Shown: positions 21,935 to 33,550, counted from the stretch's first letter. The stretch is 64,000 nucleotides of DNA from Deinococcus aerius (GCF_002897375.1 NZ_BFAG01000002.1:184501-248500), one strand, 5' to 3'. The notes: a model not told the origin generated them from the letters alone. Program-made: numbers and translations.

Positions 21935-22145
21935 CGCTCGAACTCGCGTTGTGGCGGATCACGACCGAGGGGAGCGGGCAGACCTCTCATGCGGCCATGC
22001 CTCGCTGGGTAACCTCCGCACGGCTCGGGCCTCCGGCCAGCCTGACACTCCCGTCGCCACGGCGGGGCAGATCCCTCAGGCGCGCCCGGAGGTTTTGCTC
22101 ACCACGGTGGAGGGGCACGCGGGGGAGGGCCGCCCCGGCTGAACC
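21935..22145 (+). pseudogene. relic of a PLD-family gene (N-terminal part)
   Basis: PLELALWRITTEG here matches PLELALWRVTTEG in the intact PLD protein at 36641. After frame changes, QIPQARPEVLLTTVEGHAGE plus GRPG matches that protein's QIRGARAEVLLTSMEWQAGE plus GRPG. The reading frame is broken at least once and the rest of the gene is missing. This is a decayed copy of the second PLD type, not of its immediate neighbour. Confidence 0.75.
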
Positions 22146-22184
22146 GTCGCCCTCGCCGTGCGCGACCCGTAGGAGCGGGTGCGG

Positions 22185-22314
22185 GCTGAACCCGCCGCTC
22201 CACCCTGTGGAGCTGGTCATGGCGGGTCTTGACCATCTCGTCCTGCCGGAAACGCCCCTCTTGGATGGTCGGGCCGTAGTTCTCGATGCGGGTGGCAAAC
22301 ATGAGCTGGAGCAT
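22185..22314 (-). pseudogene. relic of a GH1 glycosidase gene (first about 43 codons)
   Basis: From the ATG at 22314 the translation runs MLQLMFATRIENYGPTIQEG then RFRQDEMVKTRHDQL. This matches the intact glycosidase at 34894 (MLYFMFATGIENSYPTIQNG then RFRQDEMDKTRHYQL). Even the ribosome binding site GGAGAACGGA is kept. Similarity fades after about 43 codons. With the PLD relic next to it, this is the remains of a duplicated GH1/PLD segment. Confidence 0.78.
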
Positions 22315-22570
22315 CGTCCGTTCTCCTGCGGCGCCCGCGCCCCGACCACCAGCGTCGATGTGGGTGTGACGTCCGGGGCCTCCTCTCCTCCCATGCGCGC
22401 GCCGCGGCCACCCCTTGACAGGTTGCGACGGCACGTCGCCGTTGCCCCCCTGGGTTTCAGCTTCAGCGCTGGACGTGACCTGAGCAAGTCACGCTCCTTC
22501 CTGTGGACCGCTCGAGCCAGGCTCCTCCGCCATTGATCCGGCCCGCCCGCATGACCCTGTCAGGACCACC

Positions 22571-24508
<1,938 letters not shown>

Positions 24509-24728
24509 ACGTCGCCGACCGCCCCGCCGAGCCGCGCCAGGACTTCTCCCAGTCCCGTGAGGGCCACGCTTCGGCTCGCGTGTGGGCGCACTGTTCCCTG
24601 AATCCGTTAGCCGGACGACGAACCAGCCGTGGCGGCAGGGAAGGGAGCGGGATGGGGCGACGATGCTGATTTCGGAGGCTGTGCAAGCGGCGACCCCGTC
24701 CGCAACGGTAGCGGGTGTCCTCCCCAGG

Positions 24729-25376
24729 TCAGCGTACCCCGGTCCCATCGTCCGGCGACCGCTGCTCCAGCCAGCGGCCGACCAGCCAGAAGGCGACGGC
24801 CGTGGCCGCGACCGCCCCCACCACCCAGGCTGTCCCGAGTCCACTCGCTGTCGCCCCCGCCCAGGCGTACAGGAAGGCGGACGGCAGCGCGCCCAGCGTG
24901 GCCGCAGGGATGACCTGCCGCCACCGCAGGGGCGAGGCGCCCGCCAGCACGGCCACCGTCTCGGCGAGCAGGGGCACCGGGCGCGTGACGACGAGGGCGA
25001 GCGGTCCCCAACGCCGCAGCAGGGCCTCACTGCGCGTTCTGGCCCCCGGCGGCACCAGCCGCTCGAGGAGGGGGCCGCCGCGCCGACCGAGCGCGAACCC
25101 CAGCAGCGTGGCCCCCACGCTGCCGACGAGCGAGAGCAGGGTCCCCAGCGGGGCGCCGTACAGCGCCCCGTGCGCCAGCATCACCACGCTGGAAGGCACG
25201 GGCAGCAGCACGTCCGTCGCGAGCAGGGCCACCCCCACCAGGCCCGCCGCCGCGCCGCCCCGGCGCAGAAAGGGCAGGGGGTCGGTCAGCAGGGGCAGCC
25301 CCAGCGCCTCCACCACCACGAACAGGACCAGGAAGACCGCGACGAGCGCGCCCACGACCGCCCAATACTGCTTCAC
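24729..25376 (-). CDS. VTT/DedA-like (SNARE-associated) membrane protein
   Basis: A 215-residue protein with five to six hydrophobic segments and the VTT-domain pattern: LLPVPSSVVMLAHGALYG, then GSVGATLLGFALGRRGG, RPVPLLAETVAVLAGAS and the C-terminal PSAFLYAWAG. Members (YdjX, TVP38, DedA) act in lipid scrambling or membrane homeostasis. The GTG start at 25376 has a weak ribosome binding site (GGGGTGGG). It is a single gene with unassigned flanks. Confidence 0.82.
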   Translation of the reverse strand: MKQYWAVVGALVAVFLVLFVVVEALGLPLLTDPLPFLRRGGAAAGLVGVALLATDVLLPVPSSVVMLAHGALYGAPLGTLLSLVGSVGATLLGFALGRRGGPLLERLVPPGARTRSEALLRRWGPLALVVTRPVPLLAETVAVLAGASPLRWRQVIPAATLGALPSAFLYAWAGATASGLGTAWVVGAVAATAVAFWLVGRWLEQRSPDDGTGVR

Positions 25377-25379
25377 CGC

Positions 25380-25952
25380 CCACCCCGCGGCAGGAGGCCA
25401 GGCGGCATCAAAGGCCCCCCGCCGTTCCGCGGTCCCGGATCAGGAAGGGCTCCTCGCCACCGCGAGCTGCCGGGGCCAGGCACCGGGGACGGATTGGACG
25501 GGGTCACGGCCGGTGGCTCCTCATTCAGCACGGGGCAGTATAAGAAGTTGGCGGCTGAACGTCGCGACCGATGCACAGGACCAGTGGAGCGCCACGGGCG
25601 ATGCGGCCCGGGCAGCACGGGCGTGGTCAGCATTCAAGAGCACCACCCCGATCAGGTCCGGGACGGCACCCATCCACCTGCCCCACCTCGACTGAATGGC
25701 ACGGGCGCTGTGGTGGTTCCAGGGAAGTGGAACGCCGGGGTGTCCTGCCTGACCGCCCGCCTGTTCGGCGGGGCAGCGGAGGCCGGTGGACGGGGCCGTG
25801 ACCCGGGTGACACGCCACCTCTTCCAGAGCAGACCTGAAGCCGGAGCTCCTGAAGAGCCTCTCGCGGCCCTGGCCCGACCTCCCTGTGGTCGGTCCTGGC
25901 CGGGCACGTTCGGCGGCGGAGCCAGAGGAGCCGGCCCGCCGCGGCGCCCGCT
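25380..25952. other. 570-base stretch without an assignable gene
   Basis: Both strands have open frames of unusual composition (Pro/Arg/Gly) and no motifs or ribosome binding sites. I see no repeat, transposase remnant or hairpin large enough to name. Confidence 0.45.
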
Positions 25953-27089
25953 TCACGGCGCCTTCGTGTCGCTCCCCAGGCGCACCGTCACGTCCGCGCC
26001 GGGGAGGCCTGCCTCCCGGGTCACCCGCCCATAACCCATGTCGCGCTGCACCGCCGCGGCCGCCTTCCCGCTCACGGTGGTTGGGCCCCCGGCGCGCGGA
26101 CCGTTGGAGATCACGACCTGCTGGTAGCCCAGGCCCTCCAGCCGCGCCCGGAGGCGCCGGGCACTGCCGTCCGGCGCCCCGGCGTTCACGACCGCGACGG
26201 TCAGGAATCGCGGGTCGTTGGGGTCCCGGAACTGCTCCCGGACCAGGGCGTGCAGCGCGGGATGGTCGGCGACCCAGGTGCCACCGTCCCCGAAGGAGCC
26301 CGGGAGGGTCGCCGTGTTCACCTGGAGGCCCCCCAGCGCCGCGCCCAGCAGGGCGCCGACCTGCGCCCGGGTCAGGTTCGTCCTCGTGTTTCGGTCCAGC
26401 GCCCCCACCATGGCGGGGAGCCGCCACCAGTTCAGCGGGTTCTTGACCCGGTTCACCAGGGCGGTCAGGTAGAGCTGCTGCCGCTGGACCCGGCCGAGGT
26501 CGCCCAGGTTGTCCTTGCGAAAGCGCAGGAAGCCCTCGGCCTGCGGCCCGCGGAGGCGCTGACGGCCCGGCTGGAGGTCGATGTGCAGCTTGCCCGCGTT
26601 GTCGTCGTACTTCATGCGGCGGGGCACGTCCAGCGTCACGCCCCCCACCGCGTCGGTCAGTGCCCGCACCGCGTTGAGTGACAGCAGGACGTACGCGTCC
26701 ACCGGCACGCCCGTCAGGTCCTGCACCACCTTGACCAGCAGCTCGGGCCCGCCCTTCACGTTGGCCCCGTTGATCTTGCCCCAGCCGTACCCCGCGAGGT
26801 TGACCCAGGTGTCGCGGGGAAGACTCAGCAGGTTCACCCGGCCGCCCGGCCAGAACTGCGCGAGCACCAGGGTGTCCGTCAGGAAGGTGAAGTCCTCCGG
26901 GGCCACCGGCCAGGGCCACACCGCCGCGTTCTCCTGGTAGCGGGGCGTCACACCGGCGAGCAGCACGGTAACCGGACGCCCCGCCGCGCGGGGCAGCGCC
27001 CCATACCGGGTGAGCGCCGGGACCGCGGGAGCCCCCAGGGCGACGAGGCCCGCCAGAACAACGAGCACGGGCACGGTGAGGCGGCGCAC
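25953..27089 (-). CDS. LytR-CpsA-Psr (LCP) family protein
   Basis: A 378-residue exported phosphotransferase-type protein. A single N-terminal helix (5-25) is followed by the LCP domain, with the expected acidic and arginine motifs (DTLVLAQFWPGGRVNLLSLP then RDTWV; RFRKDNLGDLGRVQRQQ). A C-terminal LytR_C-type domain follows (about 285-365). LCP enzymes attach polymers to peptidoglycan or act on lipid-linked intermediates. The GTG start lies 6 nt after TACACT (27101-27096), so the mRNA should be leaderless. Confidence 0.88.
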   Translation of the reverse strand: MRRLTVPVLVVLAGLVALGAPAVPALTRYGALPRAAGRPVTVLLAGVTPRYQENAAVWPWPVAPEDFTFLTDTLVLAQFWPGGRVNLLSLPRDTWVNLAGYGWGKINGANVKGGPELLVKVVQDLTGVPVDAYVLLSLNAVRALTDAVGGVTLDVPRRMKYDDNAGKLHIDLQPGRQRLRGPQAEGFLRFRKDNLGDLGRVQRQQLYLTALVNRVKNPLNWWRLPAMVGALDRNTRTNLTRAQVGALLGAALGGLQVNTATLPGSFGDGGTWVADHPALHALVREQFRDPNDPRFLTVAVVNAGAPDGSARRLRARLEGLGYQQVVISNGPRAGGPTTVSGKAAAAVQRDMGYGRVTREAGLPGADVTVRLGSDTKAP

Positions 27090-27095
27090 CCGGGC

Positions 27096-27101
27096 AGTGT
27101 A
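27096..27101 (-). promoter_or_regulatory. -10 of leaderless LCP gene
   Basis: TACACT on the minus strand ends 6 nt before the GTG at 27089. This is the same geometry as at 1036, 8443 and 12558. Confidence 0.55.
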
Positions 27102-27254
27102 AGCCGCCCCTCCCGGGGCAGACGTCCGGGCGCGACTCCGGGACGGGGGGCCGCGGGGGGAGAGGAGGCCCGCGGCGGTGGGGCGAGCCTGGAGCGGCCG
27201 TTCGGCTCCTGCGGCGCGCGGCCCCTGGTCCGGCCCCGGGGAGAACGCGCCCCC

Positions 27255-27854
27255 TCAGGTGCCCCGTTCCAGCAGGCCAGCTCGGCGCCCGTACTCCTCG
27301 GTCCAGCCGTTGCTGAGGTAGAACTGCCGGATTTCCAGCCGGGAGAAGGGGGTGGTCACCACCTCCATCTGCATCCCGCTCCTCGCCTCCAGGTTCAGTT
27401 CGTGGGGGTCATACCACACGGTGTCGAACACGGCGTGATGGCGTTTTAGGGCCTCCAGTTCCCGTCCGTCCCCCTCCCGGTAGGGGAGGCGGAAGGAGGA
27501 CAGGCTGTAGGCGGGGTCCCCCTGCCGCAGGATGACCGCCGCCCGGAGCGCCCCGTACGCCCCCAGGAGATCCGCTTCGGCTGGGAGGACACGCACGTCC
27601 ACCGCCACCAGCCGTCCCAGGGGGTCATACTTGAGGATGGCCCGCGCCCGGTAGCCCTGCAAGGTGCCCGAGTAGACGGCGTCCCCGTGGGCGGCCTGCC
27701 GCTCGAAGCGCCAGCCCTGACGCGTCAGGATCGGGTGGGCCTCACTCCGGTCCGCGCCCCAGGCCAGGTTCGCAAAGCGGAACGCGGCGGCCTCCCCGGT
27801 CGGGGACGCGCCCAGCACGGCGGCGGTGAACAGGAGCAGCAGCTTTCCCCGCAT
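27255..27854 (-). CDS. exported protein of unknown function
   Basis: A 199-residue product with a clean signal peptide (about 1-23, ending GEAAA). The mature part contains FANLAWGADRSEAHPILTRQ followed by GWRFE, a pattern seen in small exported Deinococcus proteins that carry a repeated alpha/beta unit. No enzyme motif is seen. The ATG lies 6 nt after TAGAGT (27866-27861), so the transcript should be leaderless. It is divergent from the C39-like gene at 27920. Confidence 0.7.
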   Translation of the reverse strand: MRGKLLLLFTAAVLGASPTGEAAAFRFANLAWGADRSEAHPILTRQGWRFERQAAHGDAVYSGTLQGYRARAILKYDPLGRLVAVDVRVLPAEADLLGAYGALRAAVILRQGDPAYSLSSFRLPYREGDGRELEALKRHHAVFDTVWYDPHELNLEARSGMQMEVVTTPFSRLEIRQFYLSNGWTEEYGRRAGLLERGT

Positions 27855-27860
27855 GGGGGC

Positions 27861-27913
27861 ACTCTACCGGACGGCACGGGGCTCACCCCAGGGCGGCCCT
27901 CACCCGGTAGCCT
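27861..27913. promoter_or_regulatory. divergent pair of leaderless -10 boxes
   Basis: TAGAGT (27866-27861, minus) is 6 nt from the ATG at 27854. TAGCCT (27908-27913, plus) is 6 nt from the GTG at 27920. Both genes therefore have promoter cores set for leaderless mRNAs within one 65-base intergenic region. Confidence 0.55.
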
Positions 27914-27919
27914 CGGGCG

Positions 27920-28966
27920 GTGAAGCGCTTCTGGCTCCCCCTGTCCAGCCTGCTCCTCGCCTGCGCGGCGCAGGCCGCCCCCTACACGCAGCAGACCAGT
28001 TTCGGCACGCCCGCGCCCGCCATCCGCGCCGCGCAGGGACGGGCGAGCGGGCCCGCGAGCTGGCAGGCCCTCCCGCCCCTGCGGGCGGGGCGTCTGGAGA
28101 GCGCGGCCGTCCCCGTGCCGCCCTTCAACGCGCTGATCCCGAGCTGGAACGTCACGGGGTCCACCACCAGCCCCGTCACGGTCGAGGTCCGGGTGCGCCG
28201 CCCGGGCGGCCGGTGGACCCGGTACTTCAGCTTCGGCGAGTGGCGGGCGGCCGGGCCGCGGGCGAGCCGCGCGGTCACGCGAACAGCGGACGGCACGGTG
28301 AACACCGACACCCTGGCGCTGCCCTTTCGCGCGGACGCCTTCCAGTTCCGGGTGACGGCGGGGGCGGGCACGCAGGTGCGGCTGCTCTCCTTCAACACGT
28401 CCGACACCGACCTGCGCTTCCGGGAACAGGGCGCGGCGGGGCAGGCGGCGGCCTGGAACCGGGTGCTGAAGGTCCCGGGGCTGTCCCAGATGATCTACCC
28501 GGAGGGGGGGCCGGTGTGGTGCAGCCCGACCAGCGTCAGCATGCTGCTGGGCTTCTGGGGAACACCGGTGCGCGTCCCGGACGCGGCGGGAGCGACCTTC
28601 GACGCGACCTACGACGGCTTCGGGAACTGGCCCTTCAACACGGCGTACGCGGCGACGCACGGCCTCCAGGCGTTCGTCACCCGGCTGGGCAGCCTGCGGG
28701 ACGCGGAAGCCTACCTCCTGCAAGGCCTCCCGCTGGCCGTCAGCGTGCGCTTCCGGGCGGGCGAGTTGCCCGGCGCGCCGCTCTCCTGGTCGGACGGACA
28801 CCTGATGGTCCTCACGGGATTTGACGCGCGGGGCAACCCGGTAGTCAACGACCCGGCGGCGCCCAGTGACGCCAGCGTGCGGCGCACCTACCCCCGGGCA
28901 GTCTTCGAGCGGCTGTGGCTGAATCACGCGGGCGGGATGGCGTATGTCCTGGCTCCACAGCCCTGA
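27920..28966 (+). CDS. exported C39-like peptidase family protein
   Basis: A 348-residue exported protein. A signal peptide (1-19) and an all-beta N-terminal region (about 45-170) precede a papain-like C39_2 domain with Cys in GGPVWCSPTSVSMLLG, His in WSDGHLMVLTGFD and Asp in VVNDPAAPS. It could be a cysteine protease or amidase acting outside the cell. The GTG start is supported by TAGCCT 6 nt upstream. Related domain architecture without the beta region occurs at 48317. Confidence 0.85.
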   Translation: MKRFWLPLSSLLLACAAQAAPYTQQTSFGTPAPAIRAAQGRASGPASWQALPPLRAGRLESAAVPVPPFNALIPSWNVTGSTTSPVTVEVRVRRPGGRWTRYFSFGEWRAAGPRASRAVTRTADGTVNTDTLALPFRADAFQFRVTAGAGTQVRLLSFNTSDTDLRFREQGAAGQAAAWNRVLKVPGLSQMIYPEGGPVWCSPTSVSMLLGFWGTPVRVPDAAGATFDATYDGFGNWPFNTAYAATHGLQAFVTRLGSLRDAEAYLLQGLPLAVSVRFRAGELPGAPLSWSDGHLMVLTGFDARGNPVVNDPAAPSDASVRRTYPRAVFERLWLNHAGGMAYVLAPQP

Positions 28967-29041
28967 AGGACCTGACTTTCCTGGGTGCTCTGCCCGCACC
29001 GGGAGACTGGCTATGCTGAGGGGACCCACCCGGAGGACCCT

Positions 29042-29572
29042 ATGAAGCGTGCGCTCGTTCTGCTTGCCCTGGTCGGCCTCACCGCGCCCCTGCCCGCGCA
29101 GGCGGGGGGTGGAACGGGTGCCGTGAGGCGCTCCGCCCCGAACTTCACCTTCACCGACCTGGGCGGAGAGCGGGTGAGCCTGGCCGAGTTGCGGGGCGAG
29201 GCGGTCATCGTGCAGTTCGGGGACGTGGGCTGCGCCGTCTGCCGGAAGAACGACCGCCTGCTGCGCCACTACCAACTGGAGTACGCCACCCACGGCCTGG
29301 TGGTCGTCAGCCTGCACGAGCGGGCCACGTTGGAAGAACTGCGGCGATACGACGCGGGGTTTACCTTCAGCACGCTCGCGGGACTCGACCCGGGGCAGGC
29401 GATTGCGCGCCAGTATCACGCCCTGACGCTCCCCACTACGGTCTTCATCGACCGGGCCGGGTTCATCCGGGACGTGCGTCGGGGCCGCCTGGAGGAGGAC
29501 GACCTGCTGCGGTCGCTGCAAGCCCTGCTCTCACTCTCAGTGACTGAAGTGGCTGGAGATGGAGGGCCGTGA
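29042..29572 (+). CDS. exported TlpA/AhpC-like thioredoxin-fold protein
   Basis: A 176-residue protein with a signal peptide (1-20) and a thioredoxin fold. The active site is DVGCAVCRKNDRL (CxxC) and the cis-Pro region is LTLPTTVFIDRAG. It probably acts as an extracytoplasmic thiol reductase. The start has GGAGGA 5 bases upstream, and TATGCT at 29013-29018 is a likely -10. Its 3' end overlaps the MgtE relic by 14 bases. Confidence 0.83.
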   Translation: MKRALVLLALVGLTAPLPAQAGGGTGAVRRSAPNFTFTDLGGERVSLAELRGEAVIVQFGDVGCAVCRKNDRLLRHYQLEYATHGLVVVSLHERATLEELRRYDAGFTFSTLAGLDPGQAIARQYHALTLPTTVFIDRAGFIRDVRRGRLEEDDLLRSLQALLSLSVTEVAGDGGP

Positions 29573-30053
29573 GATCGACTCTCCCCGCGCCTCCACGGTG
29601 CTGCTGTGGCGCAAGCGCATCGGCTGGCTGCCGACCCTGTTCGTGACCACCAACGTCATCGGCCCCAACGACTGCCTGGTCGCCCTGGTGCCCACGCTCG
29701 CCATCTCCTCCCCGACCCTGATCGGCGCGGGCGGCAACACCGGCAGCCAGTCGGCCACGCTGGTGGTGCGGGCCATCGCCCCCGGACAGATCCGCGGGCG
29801 CGACACCCGGAGGGTGCTGTTCGAGGAGTTCGGGGCGGGCCTCCTGAGCGGCGTGATCGCCTTGCTGCGGACCGCGCTCTTTCGCCGCAGTCAGCGGCTG
29901 GCTTGGGCGTTCACCGCGGCATGTGCCAAAACCTGGATCGCCATCTTCGCTGACGTCGTGGGGGCCCTGTTGCCGCTGCGCTTCAAGCGGCTCAAAGACG
30001 CGACCGACCTCCTCATCCAGTTCAACGTGGCGAGCCTGGTTCTCCAGGTGTGA
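29559..30053 (+). pseudogene. MgtE magnesium channel, C-terminal membrane fragment
   Basis: The 164-codon frame holds the signature of the MgtE membrane domain, LIGAGGNTGSQSATLVVRAI. The N-domain, both CBS domains and the first helices are missing. The helices after GAGLLSGVIALL look degraded (an Arg-rich insertion at about 105-112). It cannot form the usual MgtE pore unit and is best treated as a relic. The intact CorA gene follows 62 bases later. Confidence 0.75.
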
Positions 30054-30114
30054 GCGGGGGCACGCCACGTTTCTCTCGCCACAATAACCGGGTGCCTCGC
30101 TCAAAGGAGTCGCC

Positions 30115-31140
30115 ATGAAGCCCCAAGCCGCCCAGGTCACTGAGGGTGAACACCGTCGCCCCGGTGATCTCCGGGCCTACCTCTTTGACCGCACCGGTGC
30201 GGTCAGCATTCAGCTCCACGCGCTGCCCGTTCGTCCGGCACCGGAGGGGGGCTTCACCTGGTTCGATGTGACCGACCCGGGGGCGGAGCACCTGGAGATG
30301 CTCCAGGGCCGCTTCGGGCTGCACCCCCTGGCCGTCGAGGACGCCTTGCACGCCCACCAGCGCGCCAAGGTCGAGGGTTACTCCACCTTTCAGTTCGTGG
30401 TCGTGCACGGGGTCTCCCGAGGTGACCAGGGCACGCTGAACATCCACGAACTCAACCTGTTCGTCGGGGCGGACTTCGTGATCAGCGTCCGGCACGGGCA
30501 CGGCTTCGATCCCCAGCACATCCTCGACCGCTGGGAACGGGTCCCCCAGGACTGGCAGCCTGACCCCAGCAGCCTGTTCTACGTGCTCCTCGACGCCCTG
30601 GTGGACGACTACGCCCCCTTCACCGACGCCCTGGAGGACGACCTGCGAGACATCCGCCACCAACTGGTCACGCAGCCCGCCCTGGAGGAGGGAGAACTGC
30701 GGCGCATCTTCACCATCAGCGAACTGGCCTACGCGGCCCACGCCGTCGCCTTTCCGCTCAAGGACGTCCTGACGACCCTGCTGCGGGCGGGCCCACCGGT
30801 GGTGAGCGAGCTGGAGATTCCCTACTTCCGGGACATCCGGGATCATGTGGAGCACGTGGTCGAACGGCTGAATCTGGCCCGCGCGACGGCCGACCGCGCC
30901 TTCGACATCTACCAATCGCTGGAAGCCCGGGAGCAGGGTGCGGCCTCCCGGCAGCTCACCCAGGTGGCGACGGTGTTCCTGCCCCTGACACTGGTGACCG
31001 GGTTTTTCGGGCAGAACTTCAGCTTCCTGGTGGACCGGCTCATCACCAGCCCCCGGGCCTTCTGGATCTTCGGCGTGGGGCTGGAGGTCCTGGTCCTGGT
31101 GCTCACGCTGATCTTCGTGCGCCGTCTTGGGCGGCGCTGA
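30115..31140 (+). CDS. corA: CorA-family Mg2+/Co2+ transport protein
   Basis: A 341-residue CorA channel. A large cytoplasmic alpha/beta domain and long stalk helix (about 165-280) precede two C-terminal helices. The pore signature is TGFFGQNFSFL, so Gln replaces Met in the GMN motif, a variant common in actinobacterial and Deinococcus homologues. AAAGGAG lies 6 bases before the ATG. It may import Mg2+ or act on other divalent ions, and the metal-rich context does not settle this. Confidence 0.9.
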   Translation: MKPQAAQVTEGEHRRPGDLRAYLFDRTGAVSIQLHALPVRPAPEGGFTWFDVTDPGAEHLEMLQGRFGLHPLAVEDALHAHQRAKVEGYSTFQFVVVHGVSRGDQGTLNIHELNLFVGADFVISVRHGHGFDPQHILDRWERVPQDWQPDPSSLFYVLLDALVDDYAPFTDALEDDLRDIRHQLVTQPALEEGELRRIFTISELAYAAHAVAFPLKDVLTTLLRAGPPVVSELEIPYFRDIRDHVEHVVERLNLARATADRAFDIYQSLEAREQGAASRQLTQVATVFLPLTLVTGFFGQNFSFLVDRLITSPRAFWIFGVGLEVLVLVLTLIFVRRLGRR

Positions 31141-31828
31141 CCCGGAGAACGAACCTTTTTTCATGCCGAGCGCCCAGGCACCGCACTCCTGAACCGATGA
31201 GCCGCTTCGCGGACCGGGGGACCAGCGGATGGACACTCGACGGCGAACAGGCGGAAGCTCACGTCTTCACGCAGGGTTGCCGATGACCCTCCCACGATGG
31301 GCGCGGTTCGTCCAGGTGGCAGCCCTCCCGGTGGAGCCTGTGACGCACGTGGGCCTGTTGGCACTCGGCAACGGACTGGGAGGCCTGTTCCTGCTGCCCG
31401 GCGTGGTGGTGTCGTGGATGCACCGGCGAGGGTGGCCGTTGCGTTTCTTCGACCTGGGGTGCATGGAAGTCGGCCTGTCCTGACGCGGTGTCTTCTGGCC
31501 GTCGTCCTGAGGAGCTGGCCTCCATTCGACCGGGAGAGAGGACGTGGCCACGTCACTCCGGGTAGGATGGACAGGAAACCGGCTTGCCCCCACAGAACCG
31601 CTCGTTCACCGACACCCACAGGCCGGAAGTAGCCTCCGAGTTCATCGTTGCGGGCGCCTTTCACAGCGGCGTGACCGCACGTCCCTCACCGCAGAGGTGG
31701 CCTGTTCTTCCTGGGGTCTTCCTGACCGGGGGTCCACGCTCCAAGTGGGCAACGGCCCCCTGTCTTCCGGCTTTGAAGCGGCGTCCTCAGGACCTCTGGA
31801 TGGGGGAATTGGGCCCCGCGCCCCGCCT
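31141..31828. other. about 690 bases without a firm gene
   Basis: A plus-strand frame near 31283-31483 encodes a partly hydrophobic peptide (LLALGNGLGGLFLLPGVVVS) that could be a gene fragment. Other frames lack support. No terminator or mobile-element signature was found. Confidence 0.4.
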
Positions 31829-32590
31829 TCACTGCACGCCCGAGGGGTTGACCGCCTGCCCCTCCCGGTACAGGCGGTAATCGACGTGGGCCCCAGTGCT
31901 CTTGCCGGTGCTGCCGACCCGCGCGATCACGTCGCCCGCCCTCACCCGCGCGCCCACCCGGACGAGGTTGGCGCTGTTGTGGCTGTACCGGGTCCTGACG
32001 CCGCCCCCGTGGTCGAGCACGACCGTCCAGCCCCACCCGCTCCGGCTGTCGAAGCGGGATTCCACGACCGTGCCGGGCAGCGCGGCGCGGATGGGCGTCC
32101 CAGCGGGGACGGCGAGGTCGAGGCCCGGGTGGGCGGCCTGGTAGGGCGTGGTGACCCGGCCCTGGACGGGCAGCGCGGCGTTCACCCGGATGGAGGCCGC
32201 GCGAACCACCGCGGTGGTGGAGGCGCGGGCCAGGGCCGGAGCAGGCAGCGTGAGGCGCTGCCCCACCTGGAGGGGCAGGCGGGGATTCAGCCCCCGGTTG
32301 ACGCCCAAGAGGACCCCCAGGGTGATGCCATGACGTTGCGCGATCATGGACAGGGTGTCGCCCCGGCGCACCGTCCAGGTCCGGGTGGGTGCGGCGGGCA
32401 GGCTCAGTGCGGTTCCCACCCGTAGCCGGTTGGGGTTCACCCCGGGGTTGGCGCGCAGCAGAGCCTGGGTCGTCGTGCCGTGCCGCACCGCGAGGCGGGT
32501 GAGGGTATCCCCCGGTTGCACGGTGACGGTTGTGGCGGCAGCGAGGCTGAACATCAGGAGCGTCAGCGCGGTGAACAGGTGATTACGCAT
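31829..32590 (-). CDS. exported LysM/M23-type peptidoglycan protein
   Basis: A 253-residue exported protein: signal peptide (1-19), two LysM repeats (each with VQPGDTL- or VRRGDTL-type starts, about 22-65 and 70-115) and a C-terminal M23 domain. The M23 metal motif HPGLDLAVP is present, but the later HxH reads HVD, so one zinc ligand is Asp. It may still bind metal weakly or have become a non-catalytic amidase activator. The ATG at 32590 is preferred to an upstream TTG at 32611 because the signal peptide then begins normally. Confidence 0.85.
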   Translation of the reverse strand: MRNHLFTALTLLMFSLAAATTVTVQPGDTLTRLAVRHGTTTQALLRANPGVNPNRLRVGTALSLPAAPTRTWTVRRGDTLSMIAQRHGITLGVLLGVNRGLNPRLPLQVGQRLTLPAPALARASTTAVVRAASIRVNAALPVQGRVTTPYQAAHPGLDLAVPAGTPIRAALPGTVVESRFDSRSGWGWTVVLDHGGGVRTRYSHNSANLVRVGARVRAGDVIARVGSTGKSTGAHVDYRLYREGQAVNPSGVQ

Positions 32591-32777
32591 GAACGAGCGG
32601 CAACTTATCAAGGTGTACTAAAGCTTTGATGAGTGAGCAAGAATGCAGCCAACCTGTCATGAGGACGCAAGCAGCTCGGCACCGGCCGGGACGCCTACTG
32701 CCCGCCCCTCCTCCCGGATCAACCGCTGCCAGGAGGTACCGCGGCCGGACCCTCCAGGTGCCTGTTCACCGCAGGCG

Positions 32778-33550
32778 TTATGGGCGGTCGAGGCGTCCGC
32801 CGTCCACGACCAGGGCCGCGCCCTGCACGACCCTCGCGTCGTCCGAGGCCAGGAACGCGATGGCCGCCGCGAGGTCGGCGGGCTGCCCCACGAAGTTGGG
32901 GTCAATCACCTCCACCCCGCTCTTCACGTTGGGGTTCTCCCGCAGCATCGGTGTCTCGATGGCGCCGGGCAGCACGGCGTTCACGCGCAGCCCCCTGGCC
33001 TTGCCCTCCAGGGCGGCGGGGCGGGTCAGGGACACCAGGGCGGCCTTGGCAGCCGCGTACGGCGCGACCAGCGGGGAGGTCTCCACGGCATGGACGCTGC
33101 TCACGTTCACGATGGCGCCGCCCGGCCTCATGTGTTCGAAGCCCTCACGCACGAAAAAGAACGCGCCCAGCAGGTCCACCCCCAGCACCCGGCGCCGGTC
33201 CTCCGCCTCCAGTTCCAGGATGGGCTTGAACGTCATCAGTCCCGCGTTGTTGACGATCACGTCCAGCCCGCCGAAGCGCCGAGGGTCCCGGCCACACAGG
33301 CGCGCACCTGCCCCTCGTCGGAGACGTCGCACCGCACGGGCCAGGCGTCGGGCGCCCCATCCGTCTTCACCGCCTCGGCGGCCTGCCCGGCCCGGTCGAA
33401 GTCAAGGTCCGCCAGCACCACCCGCGCGCCTTCCGAGCCGAAGCGCCGCGCGGTCGCCAGGCCGATGCCGCTCGCGGCCCCGGTCACGATCACCGTCTTG
33501 CCCGTGAAGCGGGCCGGGACCCGCACGACAGGCTGAGCAACGTCACTCAT
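32778..33550 (-). pseudogene. short-chain dehydrogenase/reductase, frameshifted
   Basis: Codons from the ATG at 33550 give a Rossmann start (VTGAASGIGLATARRFG). The frame is lost near 33283, and the rest continues in another frame with LDVIVNNAG, the catalytic Ser and YAAAK, and the C-terminal VQGAALVVDGG. Restoring one base in a GCTTCGG run would join both parts into a normal protein of about 256 residues. This is either a true inactivating deletion or a sequencing error. The start directly follows the GH1 stop, so both belong to one operon. Confidence 0.85.

Noticed and set aside
31011..31030. CorA pore motif GQN instead of GMN as a sign of inactivation
   Set aside because: The Gln variant is frequent in actinobacterial and Deinococcus CorA proteins and the rest of the protein is intact.
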